From positions 124,001 to 188,000 of the forward strand of contig JAUIRK010000172.1 in the NCBI GenBank assembly GCA_030549495.1: a stretch of DNA of 64,000 nt. Reading direction: 5' to 3'. The DNA comes from Nectonema munidae (Eukaryota; Nematomorpha; Nectonematoida; Nectonematidae). Made by a program: the position numbers and the translations under genes. The notes beneath the pieces are model-generated. The model was not told the DNA's origin, did no database searches, and was given only the letters and a program-made list of their open reading frames with translations. Of this stretch, positions 44,205 to 59,483 are shown piece by piece (within the stretch, counting starts at the first letter, position 1; every line of letters begins with the position of its first letter).

Positions 44205-47200
44205 ATGGAATTAGAAGAAAAGTCTCATTGCAAATGGGATGAAGGACAAAACGAAGCTTTATACTGGAAACGACAGGCCGAAAAATTTAAAACAAAGTAT
44301 AATTCATTTCTCTTACTTTTCAAACTCATTCCAAAAGTCAATTTGTTTAAAAGCATCCTAGCAAGACTATTTTGATTTGGCGCCTCCCTTTGGCTATACA
44401 GCCCCACTCATAAGGGGCACACATTAAGCGTTGGGCGATATATAAGAATTTGTTCTACATCCGTTTTTATTTTATAACTCTGTAACCTCATTTTACAAAC
44501 TCCCTTTTTACAAAATCTCGGAATTAACATTAGAGTCGTTTTGAAAGATTTTCTGTAGACTTGTTTTGCTGACAGTAGTAAGCCTTATAAGAAGTGTGGT
44601 CGATTTTATTCGCTTTCGTTGGGTTGAATGAAATGATAAAATTTGAACAAACGTTTTGTCTTCGTCATGAAACGTACTGTAACATTCATTTTTTTTATCA
44701 TTTTGTTTAATTGTTTTGTACCAGCAATTGCTACATTTAAGGCCTATTTCCTCCATTATACATTTAAAAAGCTAATTGAATTCACAGATTGAGAAGGAGG
44801 ACCATTAATTTTATTATTTTGGAAAGGTTTTAACAACTTGGATGCAGTGAAACTTATTGAAAAAGCTTGGAAATAGTTTACTAGACAGAACATAAAAGGA
44901 GTTAGGAAGAAACTTTCTCCCCAATTATTTAGTGTTTCTGCCACCAGAAAAATTGTGAGTGAAATCGTTATATGGATCGCTAACAGCGTTTATTTTGATA
45001 TTTCTTTTGATGATATCAATGACCTGCTTTATGCTGATAGTGGAAAACTCAAAAATAATGAATTGATTAAAATGGAAAATATGAAAAAAATGAAAATCAA
45101 TGATAAATAAATTTCTGGTGCTTCTGATCCTGATCGTTGTTTAAATCTAGGGAATTCTTGATGAAGCTTTTACGAACATTGAGAATGCTATCAAAATTTT
45201 TAATCTAATGACCGAAATTGTGAAAGAAGTTCTGAAGTGGCTTAAGTTTTGATGAAAGTGAACAAAGCTCATTTTCCTCTTCTGCACTCTTGCAAGACTT
45301 ATTAAAAGAACGTTGTTGACTGAACGGGACACATCTAATAAACAACATTTGGCATCACCTTGGAAAAATGAGATTCACTTTGCAGTACTGTATGTGTTCT
45401 CTTTTATTCTTTTCACATAGTCTATAGAGTATTCTTTTGGTATATTTAATACATGTATTTTATTGTTCCTTTTTGTTTTTTAAGCTAAAAACAGAAAATT
45501 TTCTGAATAAAAAACCCAACCCTAGTTAATACATTGCTTTCTATGTATAAATGTACGTCAGTTTACGAATTCCCGTTTTACGAATTACCTTGAGTAACGA
45601 ATTAGTTCGTAAAGGTGAGGTATTAATGCATATTATCTGTCATAGCCTCCTCACTCTACATTAGGAGTTCCAGATGACGGATCCTTTACCATAGCGCTTA
45701 ATTACGTAAACCTATAGAAGAATCCAAACCACTTATTTATGATTTCAAAAATGGGGTTTGAAAAATTTAGTTCCAAATATTATAGATTTTTTAATTTTCA
45801 CTACAAAAATTCCTCTTTCACTCTCATGTATTTTTCACATTAGTACCCTTTGTAAAGAATATAAATTTCTTGGTCTTTTTTCAAGCCCATATTAGTTCTG
45901 AAGAGGTGTTCTAAAAATTTGGCACCACAACAAATATCTAATTCGAACAATAACTTAAGTTCCGTCTCCTTATTCTGAGTTCAGTTTTAATTAACTCATT
46001 TTTGTTGACACAAAGCAGATGCTCTGACTAATTTCTATAGAATTACATTGGAAATTCTAGTTCATCCGCGTTCCTCTACCTGAAAAATAATCCAAAATGG
46101 GTTAATATCTTTTATTTAGTGGCAGATGATTTGAACAGTAATGCCTACGTTAAATGTAAATTTAAGCCAGCTTTTAATGAGTTTTTGATTTCTCAATTTG
46201 TGTGTGAATAACTTTATGTTAGTCTAGATCAGTGGTCGACAAACTATGACCAATATGTTATCTAGTGACCCAGCCGAAAATATTTTTTATTTTTGATTAA
46301 TTTATGTGATTTGATATTTCTATAGAGATGCAGGAAAATCCAAAAAAATATATGAAAAGTTTGAAAAAGAAAGATTAGAGAAAACTTTCCGCTTAAAATT
46401 TCTGTGTTTGTATGTCTTTTGTTTTTTATAGTTGTTGAAGGAACCCAATTATTTAAGTGTAGTTAGCTGAATCTTTAGGAGCGACTGCAAAAGCTTGCAC
46501 TAAACGAAGACGACGCACTTAACAGAGAGATGTGGAGACAGCGGATCTCAGCCACTGACCTCCAACTTGGGGATAAGGTGTAGACAAAGAAGAAGAAGCG
46601 GAATCTTTAAAAGTTGCAGAATAAATTTCATAAGATATACACCATATAACAGAAAAAATGGTAAAATGTAATAATTATAGGCACATTTTAACATTTAGTA
46701 AATCGTGTGGTCGAAATTCTACATGTAGCATATTTGACGTCAAAATTCTTGATTTATAAAAATATAGCGCCATTGTAATGATAAGGAAGGCGTTCCTAAT
46801 AATCAGGGCAAACATTTTTTCACCTAAAAATCGTATTTTTTAACTTTATAATCAAATGACTTTTTGTACTTATTGCAAGAAATTTTTGACCTAAAGGAAA
46901 ATGTGAAGATTTTTTTCAATTAAAAACACTCATTTCTTAGATTACATTAGATTAATAAAAAAACATTCAAATTTTGAGTAGAAATAGTTTTTAAAATGTT
47001 TGTTGAACTTAATAATTTTTTTATCTCCTAAAAAATTCCAAAAACTGTAGAAAAAATAGTTCCAACTAGTTTAAAATTGGTTCACAGTGACTTTTTAAAA
47101 ATATTTTTTGACTTTTATCAACCCTTGCTTCAAAATTTTTTAAAGAATGTTTTATTCAAAGTTTTATTTTTATATTTTCTTTACTTTTTTTCAGCTTTTT

Positions 47201-50200
47201 ATCCAACAAAAAAAATTAAAGAAATTTATGATGAAAATTTTGACCTAAAAATACAAAAAACAGAAGAAAATATAGTTCAAACTAGTTAAAAATTTGTTTG
47301 CATGTGACTTTTTGTTCTTTTTGACTTTTGTTCGCCCTGCTAATAATGGTATGCATTTAACTTTCAAAGACATCAAAAATTTATTTTTAAGATTCATCAT
47401 AAAAATATTTTTCTTATACTCGTCCTTTCACTAATAGAAATGAATTTTGGGCGTCGATGTTCTTTTTTATTTGAAAATATATCCAAGTTACTTGTATGCT
47501 TTTTCACAAGTTTGAAGTTGACAATTCTAATTTCTTGAGTTATTTTTTCATAAATTCACTTAATAATGCTATGCAATTGTTTATTACTTTTCTTAAAAAA
47601 TTAGACTAATACGAAGACATATTTACCTTCGCATATGAATCAGCAGTAAACACAATGTCTTATTATTCAAAGTAAAAGACCATATCCATTCATTGCCTTT
47701 ATATGGGCTATCGATATTCAAATGATAAAGGCTATGACAAGGCTAATGAAGAATGGATATAGCATATAAGATCGGTGAATAAATAAACTTCATTTTGTAA
47801 TGTTTTTAAGTTACGAAACATTAAAATCAGAATTTGACGATTTCAAAACTACGAGCAATGAATTAGACTTTGAGCTTGAATCTAACATTCAACTGCTGGA
47901 GTCAAAAAATACAAACTTGTCCAAAGAAAATGAAAGATTGATGGAAGAATGCCACAAATTTCGCGTAAAATAATTTATGCCTTTTTAAATTTTATCTCTT
48001 CTTACTTTCATCAAATTTTATTCACTGTATCGGATATCCGTAAAATTTTTTACATTCTCTTGACATCCTCAACCGCAGAACATTAGTTTAAGCAATTTTC
48101 AAACATTTTTCTTTTTTCTATTAACCGCAATTTTTTTAGGAATTTTTTAATTCTTACTTTATCCAAAATTTATATGAATAACACATACACGTTGACATCT
48201 TCTCTCTATATTTTTAAGAAGTATAAAAATCGTTTGCTTAGAATAGCAATTATGATTTCCGCATTCGCACCCATTAAAAAATTAATTCGGACATCTGCGC
48301 CCGTATACGCTAGAACAGTGGTTCCCAACCTTTTTTATCCCGTTCCCCCTTTTCCAGTCACTTTTTTTACCTGTGGACCCCTACAACTGAATAGTTTGAG
48401 CCAACAAAATTAATCAAAGATTTTTATGCAAGAAATGATTTTAGTCATCTGATTAAATCGTATGCTTATTCATATGAAATCAGAGAAAGCGTAGAGCCTG
48501 ACATAAAAAGTCAATAAAATTTTTTTCCAATTAAAATATAAATTTTTCAAAAATATTGTAACTAATAAAAAGGATATATAAAGATTCAAAATATGAAACT
48601 TTAAAAAAGGGAAGAAAATATTTATTTAAAAAAGCTCTAAATATATATATTTATATTGATTTGGAAAATAGAAGTATATTAAAGGAGATTCAGTATAAGT
48701 AGTTTGAAGTAGAATTTCCATGGACCCTTTGAAATTCTTCTATGAACCCCTAGGGGTCCATGGACCCTCGGTTGGGAACCACTGCGCTAGAATGTCAAAT
48801 ATGATACCCGCATCCGCGGATACAATGAATTTCATATGTGATAGATCTCTAACGCATAATTATACACCTTATTAATCTGACAGTGTTTGCTATGCTACCA
48901 TTTCTCTTCTTATTTTGCACACATGCACACCTGCATTATTCAGTTTATACGCTAGAGTTTCTTTATAATTTGGGATATGATAAAGAGCAATTCTCTATTA
49001 TATAAAAATAAAACACAAAAAGAGTGCATAATTAGACGAATTTAGAATGTGTTTTCTACGATTGTCCAACGACGCTTGCTCTAATGCCAATTAGTTGAAA
49101 TTTGTTTAATAGAGCAATTGGTCTAGAGCCACTACGTCTAAAACTGATTCGTCTTGTAAAGATATTGGTTTAATCTTGATTAGTTTAATTCAAAAATAGA
49201 CCGAATCGTCCAAAGAAGTTACAGATTTTAGAGAACTTGAAAACTAACTAACTTTAATCGCAAACATTATTTCCAAGCTATTAGACCAGGGGTTTTTAAC
49301 CTTTTTTCCGTTAAGTACCCCCTGAGTTATAAGACCATCTTTCCGAACCCCCAAAAATCTGAACTTTTTTTCCGTTAAGTACCCCCTGAGTTATAAGACC
49401 ATCTTTCCGAACCCCCAATAATCTGACAATGAACAAAATGGTAATTTATTGTCTAACTCATTAGACAATACATTATACAAATTGAAGGAACAGACACTGT
49501 TAGCACTAAATTTCATATTCCGCAATTACTACTATTTAAAATACTTCTTTTGTCAGCCATATAAGTACCCCTAGAAATCTTGTTATGAACCCCTGGGGGT
49601 TCGCGAACCCCAGGTTGAGAACCCTTGTATTAGACCAATCGTACCTTTGGACAAATTTGTTTGAGGTCTATTCTGATTGGACCAAGTTAGTTTAGACCAA
49701 GTCGAGGCAATATAAAATACCAAATATCTTTCCTATCCGTTACAATAGTGCAAAAATTTCCAGGTTTCGCAAGATTTGAACAACTAAAGTATACAATTGT
49801 TGGTGCTCTGTTGTAGTTGGCTGTGTTCTCGATTACTAAATACTAAGTTTTTCAGTTGTTTATCTGATGGTAAATAGATTTAATCTTATTTTCATCAAAG
49901 ATACTTCAAACTATATTCAGGTGTATTTCACTATCAAGGTTGGAATTTTAAGTCGATTTATGGAAAATGATGTGTAGAATTAATTACATCATTAATAATT
50001 TGCAAATATTAATCTACCCTATAAAGTAACTGAAGAAGCTCGTATTCATTTGAAGGTTTCTCTTGTGTGTTATAGTTCCCTAAATGTTAATTATAACTGC
50101 CTGCCTTTTTTGAGGTAATGTAGTAAAATTGGTAAATAAATTTTTACTTTTTAATCTATTTTATAACTAGTTCCTGTTCTGTTCGGTTGAGTCCTTATAT

Positions 50201-53200
50201 GTAATGCTGTCCGATATGGAGATATAGTCTGCTTCGATCGGGATATTGCGAGAACCTTACTCACTCAGAACAAGCTGAGAACAGTTCTAGTAACTTCTTT
50301 GTAATGAATGCCATTATTAAAACTTAGTTAAAAATATTTAAAACCATTTCTTACTTTAGACTTCGACTAATGTATGTAAATTTATAAAACCCCTTCCCAA
50401 AATTAATTTTTGTAATTTTTTAGATAAAAATTTTTTACTTGTTTTGAAAACTTTTTTGGTATGATTTTAGTCCCTGTTATTTTGTTAAACTGTTATAAAT
50501 TTTTAATTAAATTTTATAATGTAAAAAAATAAAATAAAAGAGACTAGATTGTAATAAAAACGTACGAATTCAAAATGGAAATAAAAGGAGGAATTTAAAG
50601 TGAAAATATAAGAACGAATTTAACCGGTTATCGACCTCAGTCGCAATATGTCGACAACAAAAATAAAATCGTCTGCTTTTATTAATGTTTTTTAATACAA
50701 ATCTTCTGCTTTGCCTTAGATATCGTCTGATTATTTTGGTCGTTAATGGGTTAATTTAATTTAAAGCTTGAAACCTCTTGGATTGGCTGCCTTGTGTGAC
50801 AACGTCAATTAAATATCTTGATCGCATTCATCCTAGTTACCATATATATATACCTTTTGAATTTAATATTAACCCATTTACGGCCAATGTTCCTATTTTG
50901 GAACATAAGTAATTTCATCTTCGTCTGCTTTTTTTCAATGACTGAATATAAATCGTCTGCGTTTTTTTAGATATCGTCTGCTTTGCTTGGCCTTAAATGG
51001 GTTAAAAGAAAAATTTAAAGAGAAAACAGTCGAACTTGAGTAAAAATGGCATATACTGTAAAGTACTTTAACATTCGCGAGAATTTAATTTTCTAAAATT
51101 TTAGATATTTAACCTAAAAGTGGTTTTTTACTTGTTTTTTTAATTTTATGTATTAAAGATTTTAAATATTATAAAAATTTCATGTAAAAAAAACTTGAAC
51201 AATTTAATTTCATGAAATTTTTGTGTTTCCGAAATTAAATTTCTGAGCAAAATTTCTTACTTTGCAGTATTAAATTTTTTTAGCTTATTTTTCAATGATT
51301 TTTTTAAATTTATTCTTTTCTCCTGTGAGTAAGGTTGTCTCAATGCCTGACTTTGATACCACAAGGTCTTGTGCTCGAATTCAACTTCTTTTTTCATAAT
51401 CGATACAAACGATTCAATTGTGCGTTGATCACCCAAAGTACCTCTACCTATTAACGTGTGTTCTCTTCTTAACCTCAAAGAGCATTTCTCTTTTTTATTT
51501 ATTTATTCTTACAATGTTAAAATATTCTTTAGAATGACTTAGAAAGATGTCAAAAAGAATACACGTCAGAAACAGAAGATTTACAACTGGAGTTGGAAGA
51601 ATTAAAAAAGTCATACAATGAATGCCAAATGTATATAAGAGAATTAGAACAAACAAATGACGACTTAGAAAGATCACATAGGTATATTCTTTTTTTTTTT
51701 TTAATTTTAAGCACGTTGTTACATTTAATTTTATATTTGGACATCATGAATTAGAAAGATAAAAATTTTAATATATTTAAAAATAATTTTTGAAATTTTA
51801 TATCTCTATTGTCTTGTTGATGTCGTTTGCTCACATATTACGCTATGTTAATATCAGTATTTATTTTTGTTGTATGTAAGTGCCATTACACTGAAGTTAA
51901 AAGAGAATTTTTGTTTCCTTAGTTTTTCAATAGTTCGAATGCCTTATTGACAAGTAATATTTATTATATGTGTGTTGAATAGCGTATAAAAGTGTAGAAA
52001 CATTCTATTTAAATGTTATCAACAGTGTTTTTATAATGAAGAGAAAATATATGATTGATTTTTATTCACAGTTCATCAATATTTTTACTCAATATACATC
52101 TAACGAAGATAAGCTTTGCCTAGTTTATTATTCTGTACGTTCAACGAGATTTTAAGTGTTTGTTGTAGTTGCATTTTAATATACATTTTTGTATATGACT
52201 ATTTTTATCTCTCAAACATCACTTAGAAAAAATACTATCCAAATCTTTTATTTTTTGAAAATGATCTGAAAATTTTTAAAGAACTACATTTTGTATTTAA
52301 CATGTAATTCTCGATTTGCTCTTAAGTTGATTATTTATAAATTGATCTATTGACCTAAAAAATTTGTTGTAAAATCACTTTTTCCAATAATTATTGCAAT
52401 ATTTTAAAGTATTCTTTTTTCTTGTTTTTTAATACTAAAATTTATCTTTCCTTTGAGACTGTTGTTTGCTTGTGAATCTTGAAGAAGATCCCTTATGAGG
52501 AGATGTACTTTTATTTTCATATGTTAATGATTCTGTTTTTATTCATTCTTTTTTCATCTAATTTCGGAATATTTTATTCGTATATAAATTAATGCATCTT
52601 TCATAGTAAAACTTGAAAATTGCGTTTTTCAATTAATTTTTCAGATTTAGCATAAGATGAATCTAATATTCCTTTAATAATAGAGTTTTACCGGCAGATG
52701 GCCTAGTGGTGGGAGCGTAGTGTCTTGTTCCATATGGTGGGTTCGATTCCCGATCGTGACTATCTTTACCATCCTAATTCAGCTTGAAAGTATTAAAAGA
52801 AATTTCAAAAATGAAACAAAAATGCTGATAGATGGTTAAGAAAAAGGAATTTCAAAAAATATTTTTAACCTAATTGTAAAATATTGACTTTTTAAAGAAA
52901 AATTTTACATTATTGACCTATGAAAATTTTAAAATTAAAAATAAAGATTTTTTTTAATCAATCAATCAATTTATTAAGTTAAAAACATGATGAATTATCA
53001 AAACACCATGAAAAATTGTGAATAATATACCATATATAATTATAAAAGTGTGATAACTGAAAAATTGGAGGATAGTAGATATAGTAAAAGTGTCTTTTTA
53101 GGTAGTTTATCAACTTTTTAAGAGAGGAGAATCTGTAGGAGTATCTATACTTTCAAAGAAAAGAGGTAGAATCGCGTGCTTTTTAGAAATAAGAATCAAC

Positions 53201-56200
53201 ATCCGCCATTTTTAAATTAAGACGAAGTCCTAAAAAACTAATTTTTTTGTCTTGGACAAAATAGATCTATTTCTAATATTTATATTAGTTATAGTTATAG
53301 GATAAAATAATAATTATAGAATTATATGATAAAATAGAGTTAAGCTCATAAAAACAATTTAAAACCTTTTATAAAGGTAATAGTCCAAATTTCTATGAGC
53401 AAACGGCCTTGTCACGACAAACTTCTTAAACAGTTAAGATAAAGTTTTGGAACCTTTTTTTGTTAAATCTTCTGTATAACGAACACTTTTATCCTATGCG
53501 GCGTCCAGCTCAAAAGTTTTCTGTGCTCATGGTGATGTGGTTTCAGCTCATACAATTACATAACCATTTTTTTGTGTTTTACTTTGAGAAAAGTGCGAGC
53601 TTTCGCTATATTCTATGTATGTATATTATATGTATAACTATTTTTTGTTTGTTGCTCAGACTTTTCCTCCTCTTTGTCCCTAAGGTGCTCATTATACAGA
53701 GGTTTTTTACTATAATAATAATAATAAATGTATGAAAGTAGTAGGTTGTTCCATGTAGTAAAGTAGTAAAATATAATGAGATATTATATTTATGTTTTTA
53801 CTTACATATACACAAAACATGATAAAAGTAGCAAATATATATAATTCAACAAAAATCCTATCCAAAAAACATTTTCAAATAACATTTCTTTTTCTTGATA
53901 TAAGTGGACTTTTTTGTTTAATATATAGAGATTTTTTCACTTCAACATCATTTTTTCTTTCATATAAAACATCAAAATTATTAATATCATATTTTGACAT
54001 TCAACATTAGAAATCAACCATCCTTATATTACTTGATAAAGGAAAGTCGTCTTTCCGAAATATATTGTTTTTGATAAAAATAATTATTGGTTCCTTTTTG
54101 AACTATTTCAACGTATTTCTAATAATAAATGTATTAAAAAGTTCATCTTTCTACGTCTTTTGTGATTGGGTATTTGTGTTGAACTTTGGATAAAAGATAT
54201 CAGTACGTTTTTTCAAGGTTTCTGAGAAAGTGAAATTTTCTAAAGCCCTTTTCACCCATTTTTTGGATTAATTTCTCATGCTATCTTTTATTAGTAGTAA
54301 AGTAATAAAAATTAAAAAAAATCAGGATGATACCTCTTAAGTTAATAGTAAATGTTATATTTTTTCTTTGTCCTTCCCGCCTTTTTCAGTAGCAATTTGA
54401 TTGTTTTTCAATTAACCAATTAAACACAAAATATTAGTACGGAAGATTTTTCATAATACAGATACAAGATTAATCATTAAACAATTTGTAGGATTGCTAA
54501 AGCATCAATCGAAGATTTTGAAGTCAAGTTAAATCTGATGATTGAGAAGAATGCAATCTTAGAAAATGAGCTGGAGGAGAAAGAAGATCTTACAGATAAT
54601 GTCCAGCGTTTAAAAGATGAAGCAAAAGGTTTGTTACCTTCTTTTAAATTGTATAATATTTATTACAAAGGTTTTTCTTAATTTTAGTAGATAGGCTTAC
54701 TTTACTAGTATGTTTAAATTTATTTAGGAAAAAATTCTGGCGAAAGTTTCAATTATTTCTACAAGCTCTTTTACAAACGTGTCCTTTTCATTCTCTATTA
54801 ATTTTACTACCTACCAATAAAAGAGTATGTTTGAGATGAGATTTTTTTAAATATTTATTTTAAAAGAAAAAGAATAAATTTATTCTAGGAACAACTTTAT
54901 TAGACAGCAAACAAACAATTACATTACGAAATGAAACTAACTTAAAATATTTTTCTTATTTTGTACTCTTGGTACAGGATGAATTTTTTCACATACGGGG
55001 GGCTGGAACCTCAAAAGGTTAAGATCTACTGATCTAGACTCTTAGGTGAAGTTGAACCTCGAGAACAAGATATGTACGAAGTACATGATTTATTCAATCC
55101 CTTCGATCTGAAAACCTTTGCAAAGTTCCCCAACTTTCCATAACTCTTACAGAGAACGTTTTTAGCAGGACACTTATAACGAGGGTGGATTGAATAACAG
55201 TGAGGAGATGAGACATTGCTAGTGTTTTGAGTACTATTACTGTTCAAGTTGCTTGATCCTTTCTTGTGAACAGAGTTACAATTGCGCAAAAAACTAATTT
55301 TGCCTTAATTATACTGAGTTAATATAATGCCATAATATTACTAAAATATTTTACTAATATTCGTTGTCTAATAAATACTGTAATAAATCTTTCTATCACT
55401 ATAATATTTACTTACATTTTTAGCTCTTAACTTCACTATTTTTAGTTCTTTTTAATAAATTTTTTTTCCAAAAATGTATTTTTCATCCGATACTCAAATA
55501 ATATAATTAATTCTAAAATTCATTTACAATTCCTTAGTATTTTTAAAAAGAATAATGTATACAACTAAATTCTACTCTCATTTTGTAACTATATAATGAT
55601 ATAATTTATATACATTTACTTTGTTTTTTAGACTTGAAAGCAGAATTAAATTACATCAAAAGGAGTCCTAGTTTAACAGTTACATCCAACTCATCTAACA
55701 TTCGCAAAAGTTTTACAGCTTCTCAGAAAAGAACGTTTATAAGTATGCGTTTACCTCTAATATTCTTCCCTATCATTCACCTTCTTGCAAAGGAAATACT
55801 GAACTTTCATTTGATTCACTCATTACGCTAATATAATGAGATTGCGTAATCCGGGCCCAACAAAAACACGGACAACATTTCCTTTTTGCAATTCCTTCAA
55901 AATTTTATCCTAAGAACTACTTTATCAAAAAGGAGTATATTTGATTACAAGCGGATTTTAATATTCATAATAATTAAAAATATTATAATTTTAATTTAAT
56001 TAATCGTTAGTTTACTATCATTGATTGATGCATAAAATTTCCATCGATTGAAAAACGAGATGTTTATGCTACACGATCATTGATTGAATCAAAGTTTTCA
56101 CAAATATTCCTTTTTTCTTATTCCCAAGTTGAGTTATTATTTTAATTCTTAGAGAATGAAACTACTTTTGTATAATTATCTTAATTGCATGATTATTTTT

Positions 56201-59191
56201 AAAAATGGTTTTTTAATTAAAAATATTTTTTTAATTTACATTTTGCTACAGATCTTTTTATAAGTTTACTTTAAAAATTCTTTCCTCACATTTCCTAGAA
56301 ATTTCTAATTGATATACCACCAACCCTGTTAATCCGTGCACAATATTTTAATAAAACTATTCGGATAATGAAGTTGCCTGGATTGTGGAAAAAACTATAA
56401 TTTTGCCTTAATTATACGGAGTTAAAATAATGCCAGCTAATATAACTAAAATATTTTACTAAAAACTTCAAACGCTAAAAAAAGGTTCATCTTTTTATAT
56501 CTTTCCTCTACTCAAAGGCGAATATATTTTGCAGCCTCGCCCATTCTTGATAATCTGTCAACGTAGGCTATAAAATAATGAATTGAGACAGTTTAAACAT
56601 CCGCCGCGACCTCCTAGAAAGGCAAGTCCGATAGGAACGCCGCTTCCCATCTCTACATTGAGATCTTACTGGACGTGACATCCAGTTTTGTTATAATGTG
56701 TATCATATGTTATATATAGAGAGTTAATACACGTATATACGAGACATAAAAGGAACTATTTTTATATAAAGGGATTCTTAAATCACTCTGCGTCTTACAG
56801 TCGAAGAGGTGCAATTAAAAAATTTGATTGTTTTTCAAATCAACTATCATTGCATTTTTCAGTAATATGACTGAAATATTTATTCTTTATACCGACATTT
56901 CTCAACTAGTATTCGGAAACCCTAGGCTTCTGCAAAAGCTCTCTAAGGCTTCCTCTCGAAATAGTAAGGTAAAGTAATGTATTTTTTTACTTTTAAGTTT
57001 AGATGTTTATTGAATAAACTTTTTAATCAGGAATCGTAAATGAGCAGTAAAAGAATCTTATCTAACAACACTAATAAATTTGACACTTTTTTTTTGACCA
57101 TCAAAGTTTACGTTTTAATTATTATCGTATATTTTTACAAAGATAAAATTTAAGCAATTTTTTATGTCTTATCTTATTATTTTTTCTTTCAATTTCAAAC
57201 ATCATTGTGTTAACAAGAATATTCGAAAATGATATTTTTTGTGTTTGGGTTCTTGAGAGATTTAATATATTTCAAGGGTTCTTCAAATGTAAAAAAAATT
57301 GAGATATTATTCTAAGGAGGCGTGAGTAAGGTTAGTTAGATCCAGTATCAGCGTTCTTTGCTCATAGTTCCCCACAAGCGGTGCAACTGTGCCTTGTCAA
57401 TGAAATATTTCCTGTAAAAATTGAGAGTTCTTTATTGGGTATAGTTTGTTTCCATGAATATTTGCTTTAAAAGATACATCCATCTTATCAAAACGGGCGT
57501 ATTATATCTCGGTTTTGACTAATTACAAAAAGTATTGAATTTTTACGAATATTTTTTATTTTAACTAGCTCAAAATAAAAGAGTTGTAAACGGAGAAACT
57601 TTAACGCAGTCCACACCTCGAACTACTTCCATCAACATCGTCGGAGACTTGTTAAAGAAATTTGGGGTATTTTTTCAACTTTGTCTCCATCATTAGTTTT
57701 ACTTGTTTTTGAAATACTTCCTTTTTCATATTGAAAAATAACGCAAAGATGTTCTGAAATATTAATTCTTTAGGCCGTAGACATGCTAGCAGTTTGACTT
57801 TATAGCCATTATTGATCTCGAGATTCTTCTTTTTGTCGTCGGCCATAATGCAGTACTTTCATCTTATCTTGGGCTTCCACTTGTAGGCCCATCATATTCC
57901 CTTCAATACACTTCTCGACTCTCCTGAGAATCGTCTTTTTGCTCACACTTGCCACCTTTACCGTTCCTCTTATAACCTCGTTCTTTATTCTGTCTTTTCT
58001 CGTTACTCCGCTCATCCAAATGTAGTTAAATCTAGAACGTTTCAACCTCCACTCTAACTTTTGTCTAACGTTAATTATACAGTGCCATGCAAAGAGCGAC
58101 AACTAAATACTATTATTTTTTTTAAGTTTTTTTCAATTAAATGGCAAAAACAAACATTTAAGTATTAATTTTTATATTAGTAAACATTTTTAATTTTATT
58201 CTAGAAAAATTCATTTATATAGTTTACTTATAAATGCCGTGCAAAAGTTTTCGTCCAGAGAACTTTATTCTTATAAATATTTTTTATTTTTATAAAATCG
58301 TCTGTTAATTTTTTGTTTGCTTGAGTTTTTTAATTTAATCATTTATGCCCAAAATACCCCTAGAATTAAGACCTAAAGTCATATCTCTGTTAATAAATAT
58401 CAGTCATGGAGCTATAACTAAATTGTTTGGATTATATAAAAGTAATAGTTATTAAAATTTATTGAAATTTTAAAGTCCAGGAACTGTTTCAAATAAACCA
58501 AAAACCGATCATTCTCAAAATTAGATATAAAGAAACGTTAAAAATATTAAGAACATTTTAATTAAATATTAATTTTAAGACAACTAATGGAGGAAAGTAA
58601 TTAATTAGAAAATATTTTTATATATGCAAAAAAGACATATTCTTACAAGAAAATTAAGTTTTATTGCAGCTAAAAAAATCAGCCTTGACAAACCTTCAAT
58701 TAAAGTAGGATTATTGTCGACAAAAAAAGTAGTATAGAATATATCTGATATGCTAAAAGTATAAGTATTTAATTTTGGAAAATCAGTTTTGATTTTTTAA
58801 AAGAATTTCATTTAATAAATTGATGAAATTATAAATGTACAGTTGATCACAATAAAATCAGTGCTGTAGTATGTCGAGGCCTTCAGTCCTCTGTATTTTT
58901 CATTCCGCTTGCATTTTACACAGCTTAAAAAAAGGGCAAATTGGGGTTTTTCCAAAAGGGGCTCCTCGACCATTTTTTTGGCGGGCTTTTAAACCTTCCA
59001 CCCCAGTTTTTTGTGGTTTTCAATTTTTTTTTAACCCCCCCCCCCCCCGCGGGAAAGGAGGGGGGGGTTTTGGTGGGGGGAAGGGGTGTGGGGGGTTTTT
59101 TTGGGAGGGGGAAGCCTCCCCCCCCCCAAGAGGGGAATTAATTAAAAGAAAAGGGGGGGGGGGGGAAGGAAAAAAAAAAAAAAAAAAAGGG

Positions 59192-59251
<60 letters not shown>

Positions 59252-59253
59252 AG

Positions 59254-59333
<80 letters not shown>

Positions 59334-59386
59334 AAAGAAGAAAAAAAAAAAAAAGGAAAAAAAAAAAAGAGGAGGAGAGGAGATAG

Positions 59387-59483
<97 letters not shown>

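Noticed and set aside
51495-51747. Minus-strand open frames opposite nudE exon 3
   Set aside because: They are antisense shadows of the coiled-coil exon, whose plus-strand reading aligns to NDE1.
55634-55831. Plus-strand frame starting at 55634 as an independent small gene
   Set aside because: Its first part is nudE exon 5; the remainder is intron read-through past the GT donor at 55743.
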